Program-made: the position numbers and the translations under genes
From: Pseudomonadota bacterium
GTDB taxonomy: Bacteria; Pseudomonadota; Alphaproteobacteria; Rhizobiales; Xanthobacteraceae
Direction of reading: 5' to 3'
DNA length: 12,160 bases
Assembly: GCA_023430245.1 (NCBI GenBank)
Contig: JAEZBA010000458.1
Coordinates: forward strand, 1-12,160
Part shown: piece after piece, positions 6,810 to 12,160 of the stretch
Numbering within the stretch: position 1 is the stretch's first letter
Layout: the number at the start of each line of letters is the position of its first letter
Notes under the pieces: generated by a model
What the model saw: only the letters and a program-made list of their open reading frames with translations
Told to the model about the DNA's origin: nothing
Database searches by the model: none

Positions 6810-6864
6810 GACTCCGCGGACTCTCGACAAATCACCCAGCATCGATTCTTATGATTCTCGATTC
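6810..6864. promoter_or_regulatory. GANTC (CcrM methylation) cluster in the kinase promoter region
   Basis: Five GANTC sites fall within 55 bases: 6810-6814 and 6819-6823 (GACTC), 6844-6848, 6853-6857 and 6860-6864 (GATTC). Others lie nearby at 6749, 6979 and 7047. GANTC is the target of the cell-cycle methyltransferase CcrM in alphaproteobacteria. A TATGAT hexamer at 6850-6855, overlapping one site, could be a -10 element, but no strong -35 is spaced correctly from it (TTGACT at 6808-6813 is too far). Confidence 0.5.
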
Positions 6865-6939
6865 GGGACGCGATGCGGCACACATCTTCCCGGTCATGGG
6901 TTGTTTTAGGGGCAGCAATCCGACATGGGGGCAATATTC

Positions 6940-9231
6940 ATGGCGCGCGCCGATACCGCGCACGCGTCTGCGCGTTCTGATTCCATCAAGGGATTGGCGC
7001 AGTCGATTGCAAAGCCCGCTTACCGACGCCTGCTGACTGCGGAGCCGACTCTGCGGCGCGCTGTCCCCGCCCTCATCATCGCCTTCCTGATGACAATCGC
7101 AATCGGCGCTTTCGTGCAGGTGCTGGATCATCGCCGCAGCGCGCTGGCCGACGCATCCAAGGACATCGAAACCATTGCCGAGGTGCTGGCACAGCGGCTC
7201 GAGCGGCCACTCAAGGGCGACCGCGCCAATGTCTGGCGGCGGGTTCAAACCGAGCTGGACATGGCCCGCACACCACGCACCACCGCGGGCGGCCGCCAGA
7301 TCCTGGTGACCAGCCCCGAGGGGATGATCATTGCCGCTGCCCCGCATGTTGCCGGCCTCACCGGACGGCCACTGTCCGCCATTCTCGGGGATACGCCCCT
7401 CACCATCCTCGGTGCCGATGCCGGCGTCATGGATATCCGGCTGCCGAACGGCAAGCGCGCTCTGGCTGCGGCCCGCGCGATGGAAGAACCGCTCGGCCAG
7501 ATCGCGATCTATCAGCCGCGCAACGATGCGCTCGCGGCCTGGCGTTCCGACACGGCGCTGACCGTCACGTTGTCGGCGACGACCGGCTTTGTGCTGCTGA
7601 TCCTCGGCTTCGCCTTCCACTGGCAGGCCACCCGCGCCCGCGAAGCCGACATCATCTATGACACCGTCCGCAGCCGCATCGATACAGCGCTCAATCGCGG
7701 ACGCTGCGGGCTGTGGGACTGGGATCTCGCGCGTGGCCGGATCTTCTGGTCGCACTCGATGTTCGCAATCCTCGGGCTTGACGCACGCGACGATCTCATG
7801 ACGTTCGGCGAGATAAACAAATACGTCCATCCGGACGACATCGATCTCTACGAATTGGCCACCCAGGTCGCGGATGCCAAGCTGAATGCAATCGATCACG
7901 ATTTCCGCATGCTGCACGCCAACGGCCGCTGGGTGTGGCTGCGCGTGCGGTGCGAGGTGGTCCGCCAGCCAGGCGAACCCGGCCTGCATCTGATCGGGAT
8001 CGCTGTCGACGTCACCGAACAGAAGTCCTTGGTGGAGCGCACCACCGCCGCCGACATGCGGTTGCGCGATGCGATCGAAACCATACCGGAAGCCTTCGTG
8101 CTGTGGGATTCCGACAACCGGCTGGTGCTGTGCAATTCGAATTTCCAGGACCTGCACAAGCTGCCCGACGAGCTCGTGACCCCCGGCGCCACTTACGAGA
8201 GCGTGCTCGCCGCCGGCCGGGAGAATCTTCAGCTCGGCAATGTGTCGCTTGTCAGCCCGGATCTCCCCGGCGCCCGCTCATTCGAGGCGCAGCTCGACGA
8301 CGGCCACTGGCTGTTCAGTGAGAGGCGGACCAAGGACGGCGGCTATGTTTCGGTCGGCACCAACGTCACCAGCCTGAAGCAACAGGAACGCAAGCTGAAA
8401 AACAGCGAGACCCGCCTGCTCGCGACAGTCGAAGATTTGCGGCAATCCAAGCAACAGCTTCAGGATCTCGCCGAAAAATATGCGGCTGAAAAAACCCGCG
8501 CCGAAGATGCCAACCAGGCGAAGTCGAAATTCCTAGCCAATATGAGCCACGAATTGCGCACGCCGCTCAATGCCATCATCGGCTTCTCCGAGATCATGGA
8601 GAAGGGCATGTTCGGCAAACTCGGCGTCGACAAGTATCACGAATATTGCCGCGACATCCATCAGAGCGGGCAATATCTACTCGACGTGATCAACGACGTC
8701 CTCGATATGTCGAAGATCGAGGCCGGGCGCATGAAACTCGAACTCGAAGACGTCGTGGTCGAGGATATCCTCTCCGATTCATTGCGGGTGGTGTCCACGC
8801 GAGCGGAGGAAAAAGGACTGACGCTGTCGTCGCGCATCGCACCCGATATCGTCGCGCTCGCTGACCGGCGCGCGCTCAAGCAGATCGCGCTGAACCTCCT
8901 GTCGAATGCCGTCAAGTTCACCGGCCCCGGCGGCCATGTTTCGGTCCGCGGCCGCCGCGCGGGCGGTTGCGTTTCCATCGCGATCAGCGATTCGGGAATC
9001 GGAATTGCGCCGGATGCGCTGGAAAGGCTTGGCGTCCCGTTCGAACAGGTCGAAAGCCAGCTGACCAAAACCCAGCACGGCTCGGGGCTCGGCCTCGCCA
9101 TTGCCAAGTCGCTGGTCGCCTTGCATGGCGGCAAGATGCGCATCCGCTCGGTGCCTGGGCGCGGCACCACGGTGCTCGTGCGCCTGCCGCTGGTGGGACC
9201 GCGCGCGCAGACGAACGCAACGGCGGCTTAG
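6940..9231 (+). CDS. pleC: PleC/PdhS-type membrane sensor histidine kinase with two PAS domains
   Basis: A 763-residue inner-membrane kinase. Two membrane helices (about 41-62 and 206-228) flank a periplasmic region of about 140 residues. Then come a PAS domain (about 245-360, with VHPDDIDLYE and DFRMLHANGRWVWL), a second PAS-like domain (about 370-475, from DAIETIPEAFVLWDSDNRL), a coiled coil (about 475-525), the dimerisation domain with phospho-accepting His537 in NMSHELRTPLN, and a catalytic domain with N box (Asn656), G1 (DSGIGI, from 684) and G2 (GSGLGLAI, from 714). The stretch AIIGFSEIMEKGMFGKLG and the ERLGVPFEQVESQLTKT segment are typical of the PleC/DivJ/PdhS group, which acts on the response regulator DivK (and PleD) in the CtrA cell-cycle network. 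PleC rather than a sister kinase is inference, aided by the glnE neighbour. GGGGG at 6927-6931, eight bases before, supports 6940; the ATG at 6925 is the alternative. Confidence 0.8.
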   Translation: MARADTAHASARSDSIKGLAQSIAKPAYRRLLTAEPTLRRAVPALIIAFLMTIAIGAFVQVLDHRRSALADASKDIETIAEVLAQRLERPLKGDRANVWRRVQTELDMARTPRTTAGGRQILVTSPEGMIIAAAPHVAGLTGRPLSAILGDTPLTILGADAGVMDIRLPNGKRALAAARAMEEPLGQIAIYQPRNDALAAWRSDTALTVTLSATTGFVLLILGFAFHWQATRAREADIIYDTVRSRIDTALNRGRCGLWDWDLARGRIFWSHSMFAILGLDARDDLMTFGEINKYVHPDDIDLYELATQVADAKLNAIDHDFRMLHANGRWVWLRVRCEVVRQPGEPGLHLIGIAVDVTEQKSLVERTTAADMRLRDAIETIPEAFVLWDSDNRLVLCNSNFQDLHKLPDELVTPGATYESVLAAGRENLQLGNVSLVSPDLPGARSFEAQLDDGHWLFSERRTKDGGYVSVGTNVTSLKQQERKLKNSETRLLATVEDLRQSKQQLQDLAEKYAAEKTRAEDANQAKSKFLANMSHELRTPLNAIIGFSEIMEKGMFGKLGVDKYHEYCRDIHQSGQYLLDVINDVLDMSKIEAGRMKLELEDVVVEDILSDSLRVVSTRAEEKGLTLSSRIAPDIVALADRRALKQIALNLLSNAVKFTGPGGHVSVRGRRAGGCVSIAISDSGIGIAPDALERLGVPFEQVESQLTKTQHGSGLGLAIAKSLVALHGGKMRIRSVPGRGTTVLVRLPLVGPRAQTNATAA

Positions 9232-9275
9232 GGTCTTTTTGTCCTTCTTCGAAACGCGAAAGACTCTAAGTTTTT
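9227..9275 (+). terminator. Intrinsic terminator of the PleC-like kinase gene
   Basis: CTTAGGGTCTTT (9227-9238) pairs with AAAGACTCTAAG (9259-9270), 12 pairs with one G-T wobble, followed by TTTTT (9271-9275). The kinase stop codon TAG (9229-9231) lies inside the stem. With the stem almost symmetrical, it may also act on transcription coming from glnE on the other strand. Confidence 0.65.
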
Positions 9276-9280
9276 GCATT

Positions 9281-9326
9281 GACGCGTTTTCTTAACGCGA
9301 ACCGGCAGCACTTCGCTCGAAAACGC
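9281..9326. repeat. Intergenic palindromic repeat next to the glnE stop
   Basis: GCGTTTTC (9284-9291) and GAAAACGC (9319-9326) are perfect inverted arms, with further partial pairing inside (ACGCGAA with TTCGCT). It starts right after the glnE stop codon on the minus strand, where it could serve as a 3' hairpin. From memory, a very similar segment (GCGTTTTC, CGAGCGAAGTGG, CCGGTTCGCG, AAGAAAACGCG) follows many genes in Bradyrhizobium and Rhodopseudomonas; that recollection was not checked. Confidence 0.6.
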
Positions 9327-9327
9327 C

Positions 9328-12160
9328 TTAATCCCCCGGGCCGAGCAACACCTCGAAGCGCTTTCGTACCCGCGCCTGGGTTTCGATCACAAAGGCATCG
9401 AGCGTCGCGAAATCCGGTACGTCGGCTGCGCGAGCCAGCAGCCTCAACAATCCGGGGTCGGTCTTTTTCGGATCGAACGAGCCCGACAGGCAAAGCCGCA
9501 GGATCTGACTGAGGTTCTGATAGAGTTGAACCGCCGGGCGCAGCACCTCGGAATCTTCCGCCGACAGCAATCCGATACGGGCCGCGCGTTCAAGCACGCG
9601 CGCCGTCGAAGGGTCGAGAATCTCGGGGTGTTTGGCGGCGTGCACGAGTTGCAGATATTGCGCAATGAACTCGATGTCGGTGAGACCGCCGGCGGCGTAT
9701 TTGAGATCCCAGCGATCAGCCTCGCCCTTTTCGGTCGCGATCGCCATCCGCATCTCATAAGCGTCGCCGGCGATCGTTCGCGCGTCGCGCTCTTGCGCGA
9801 TCACAGAGTTGATCAGCGCCTCGACCGCTTCGCCGAATTCCGGTGCCGCCGAGACCACGCGCGCGCGCGTTAGCGCCATGTGCTCCCAGGTCCAGGCCTC
9901 GGTCATTTGATAGTCGCGGAAGGAATCGAGCTTGGTCGCAACCGGACCCGAGCGGCCGGAGGGCCGCAGCCGCATGTCGACGTGATAGAGCGCCCCGTAA
10001 TTGGTCTGCGACGTCAGCGCCGAGACCAGCCGCTTGGTCAGACGCGCGAAATATTGCGCGCCATAGAGCGGGCGCTCGCCGTCGGATTCGGGATGCTCGT
10101 CGTTGAAATCATAGACCAGAATGAGATCGAGATCGGAACTGGCGGTCATCTCGCGCCCGCCAAGCTTGCCGAGCGCCAGCAGCGCTGTCTTCTGCCCGCC
10201 GATGCGGCCATGGGTCGTTGCAAACAGGTCTTCGACCTGGCGATGCAGCGCGCGGATGATCACATCGGCTAGCCGCGCGAAGGCCTCTCCCGCCTGCTCC
10301 GCCGACACCGTGCCGGAGAGAATGCGCACGCCGATCAGGAACATATGCTCCTGTCCGAACAGCCGTAGCCGGTCGAGCATGTCCTCATACGACACCGACT
10401 GGTCGAGCGAGCGGGCCAGCTCGTTACCCAGCATATCCGCATCGGGCAGCGCACCGAAAAATGCCGGATCGATCAGAGCATCCATCACCTGCGGCTGATG
10501 GGCGAGAATGTCGGCGAGCCGCGGCGCGGTGCCGAGCATCAAGGCAACCAGCGCCAGCAGATCCGGATTTTGCAGCAGCAGCGAGATCAGCCGCGCGCCG
10601 CCGGTGGCATGCAGTCCGGCCAGGAATTTGTCGAAGGAGAGAACAGCCTGCTCGCGGTTTTCGCTGCGCGCCAAATGTTCGATCAGGGACGGCACCAGCA
10701 GCCGCAATTGCGCACGGGCAAACTCGCTGCGCAGTGCAGGATATTTTCCGCCCAGCCAGCCCCGCACCAGTTCCGAGATTTCCAGCGGATTGCGAAAGCC
10801 CATCGCCGAGAGACGATCCAGGGTATCGCGGCTATCCTGGTCGGGAAGAAATTGCAGCGCTGTTTCGGGAGCCTGAACCACTGGTTCGAACAGCCGCGAA
10901 TAATGCTGCTGGACATTGCGCAGGTGCAGCAGGAGCACGTCCGAGAACGACGGCGTGTCGTCGTAACCGAGGAATCGCGCGAATCTCTCAAGCTCGGCAT
11001 CGCCGGCCGGCAAGGTGTGGGTCTGCTCATCCGCGACCATCTGCAGCCGGTGTTCCACCCGCCGCAAGAACAGATAGGCCGCTTCGAGTTCGCGCTCGGC
11101 GAGTTCGCCGACCCATTGCCCGTCCGCAAGCGCCGAAAGCGTGGTGAGCGTGCGGAGATCGCGCAGTTCGGGATGGCGGCCGCCAGCGATCAATTGCTGG
11201 GTCTGTACGAAAAACTCGATTTCGCGGATGCCGCCGCGACCAAGCTTGATGTTGTGACCCGCGACTGCGATTTCGCCATGACCGCGATAGGCATGAATCT
11301 GCCGCTTCATCGCGTGGATGTCCGCCAGCGCCGCAAAATCCATGTACTTGCGCCAGACAAAAGGCGACAGCGCCTTGAGCAGCGTTTCGCCCGCGGCGAT
11401 GTCGCCGGCGCAGGGACGCGCCTTGATCATCGCCGAGCGTTCCCAGTTCTGACCGCGATGCTCGTAGTAATCCAGCGCCGCGGCCACCGAGATCGCCACC
11501 TGGGTGGAAGCCGGATCGGGGCGCAGCCGCAGGTCGACGCGAAACACGTAGCCGTCGGCGGTTCGTTCCTGCAGCAGTTTCACCAGTCCGCGGGTCACGC
11601 GAATGTAGAGCGCTGACGCTTCGGTCTCATCGGGAATTGCTGGAGCTTCGGGATCGTAGAAGACGATGAGATCGATATCGCTCGAATAATTCAGCTCGAA
11701 CGCGCCCATCTTGCCCATGGCAAGCACGATATAGCCGGAGCCGCGCTCGGGCTCGGCCGGATCGGCGGGCGTAAGTCGTCCGCGCCGCACCGCCTCGTTG
11801 AGGAGGAAGCGTACCGCGCCCTGCACCATCCGGTCGGCAAGCTCCGTCAGTCCGCGCGTGACCTGCAGCACCGGCCAGACGCCTCCGATATCGGCGATGG
11901 CGATCAGCAGTGCGGCTTCCGACTTGGTTTGCCGGAGCAACTGCATGGCCTCTGTCTCGTCGGAGATCGCGGACAGCGCAGCGACGACATTTGCCAGCAA
12001 GCTCTGCAGATGGCTTTCGGGATTGACGCGGAGGAGCCGGGCCAGCCGGCCGGCATCGGCACGGACAAGATCGGTCAGGTGGGGGGAATATTCGAAGATG
12101 CCGGCAATCAGATCGCGCGCCTTTGGCGACGCCTCGAAAATCTCGCGCAAGGCTCCTGAT
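9328..12160 (-). CDS. glnE: Bifunctional glutamine synthetase adenylyltransferase/deadenylase GlnE (partial, N-terminus cut)
   Basis: GlnE adds AMP to, and removes it from, glutamine synthetase in response to the PII protein and glutamine. It is a cytoplasmic nitrogen-control enzyme. 944 codons are visible and the frame runs off the right edge. The TTG at 12148-12150 is probably not the true start, since coding resemblance (RDLIAGIFEYSPHLTDLVRAD) begins at once and the family needs more residues before it. Two nucleotidyltransferase domains are present, each with its metal-binding motif: YSSDIDLIVFYD near 11660-11696 (N-terminal, deadenylylating half) and ASSDLDLILVYD near 10110-10148 (C-terminal, adenylylating half). 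GRGGIREIEFFVQTQQL and AAGGLTDIEFIAQYLQLV mark the helical segments that follow each domain. Both active centres look intact. The gene converges on the PleC-like kinase gene and ends in a TAA at 9328-9330. Confidence 0.95.
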   Translation of the reverse strand, partial: SGALREIFEASPKARDLIAGIFEYSPHLTDLVRADAGRLARLLRVNPESHLQSLLANVVAALSAISDETEAMQLLRQTKSEAALLIAIADIGGVWPVLQVTRGLTELADRMVQGAVRFLLNEAVRRGRLTPADPAEPERGSGYIVLAMGKMGAFELNYSSDIDLIVFYDPEAPAIPDETEASALYIRVTRGLVKLLQERTADGYVFRVDLRLRPDPASTQVAISVAAALDYYEHRGQNWERSAMIKARPCAGDIAAGETLLKALSPFVWRKYMDFAALADIHAMKRQIHAYRGHGEIAVAGHNIKLGRGGIREIEFFVQTQQLIAGGRHPELRDLRTLTTLSALADGQWVGELAERELEAAYLFLRRVEHRLQMVADEQTHTLPAGDAELERFARFLGYDDTPSFSDVLLLHLRNVQQHYSRLFEPVVQAPETALQFLPDQDSRDTLDRLSAMGFRNPLEISELVRGWLGGKYPALRSEFARAQLRLLVPSLIEHLARSENREQAVLSFDKFLAGLHATGGARLISLLLQNPDLLALVALMLGTAPRLADILAHQPQVMDALIDPAFFGALPDADMLGNELARSLDQSVSYEDMLDRLRLFGQEHMFLIGVRILSGTVSAEQAGEAFARLADVIIRALHRQVEDLFATTHGRIGGQKTALLALGKLGGREMTASSDLDLILVYDFNDEHPESDGERPLYGAQYFARLTKRLVSALTSQTNYGALYHVDMRLRPSGRSGPVATKLDSFRDYQMTEAWTWEHMALTRARVVSAAPEFGEAVEALINSVIAQERDARTIAGDAYEMRMAIATEKGEADRWDLKYAAGGLTDIEFIAQYLQLVHAAKHPEILDPSTARVLERAARIGLLSAEDSEVLRPAVQLYQNLSQILRLCLSGSFDPKKTDPGLLRLLARAADVPDFATLDAFVIETQARVRKRFEVLLGPGD

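Noticed and set aside
6832..8157. 441-codon open frame antisense to the kinase gene
   Set aside because: A shadow of the kinase gene; composition is atypical and no domain is seen.
10498..11616. 372-codon open frame antisense to glnE
   Set aside because: A shadow of glnE, whose two nucleotidyltransferase motifs are on the other strand.

Overview
The window looks like chromosomal DNA of a GC-rich alphaproteobacterium of the order Hyphomicrobiales, most likely the Bradyrhizobium/Rhodopseudomonas/Afipia group (Nitrobacteraceae). The grounds are codon use, protein signatures (a PleC/PdhS-type kinase, an alphaproteobacterial GlnE, a TauE/SafE permease) and intergenic palindromes of a kind I remember from that family. 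The species cannot be named from sequence alone.

Layout, left to right: (1) 1-624, minus strand: an AraC-type regulator cut by the left edge, missing its C-terminal end. (2) 639-805: two related 76-78 bp palindromic elements in opposite orientation between the regulator start and the permease stop. (3) 803-2718, minus strand: dusA (tRNA dihydrouridine synthase) followed at a short distance by a TauE/SafE (TSUP) permease, probably co-transcribed. (4) 2805-3848, plus strand: a secreted two-lobed pepsin-like aspartic protease, divergent from dusA. (5) 4090-6729, plus strand: pepN, a complete M1 aminopeptidase N. (6) 6940-9231, plus strand: a membrane-bound PAS histidine kinase of the PleC/PdhS type, preceded by a dense group of GANTC (CcrM) sites and a degenerate CtrA-like box. 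(7) 9227-9326: a terminator hairpin and a family-type palindromic repeat between convergent genes. (8) 9328-12160, minus strand: glnE, cut by the right edge and missing only its N-terminal end.

Most genes are core housekeeping functions: tRNA modification, peptide breakdown, cell-cycle phosphorelay and nitrogen regulation of glutamine synthetase. I see no integrase, transposase, CRISPR array, tRNA or rRNA. The observations most worth pursuing are the GANTC/CtrA-like promoter in front of the PleC-like kinase, the secreted pepsin-type protease (rare in bacteria), and the paired inverted palindromes, one of which supplies the stop codon of the permease gene. I found no clearly new multi-gene system.
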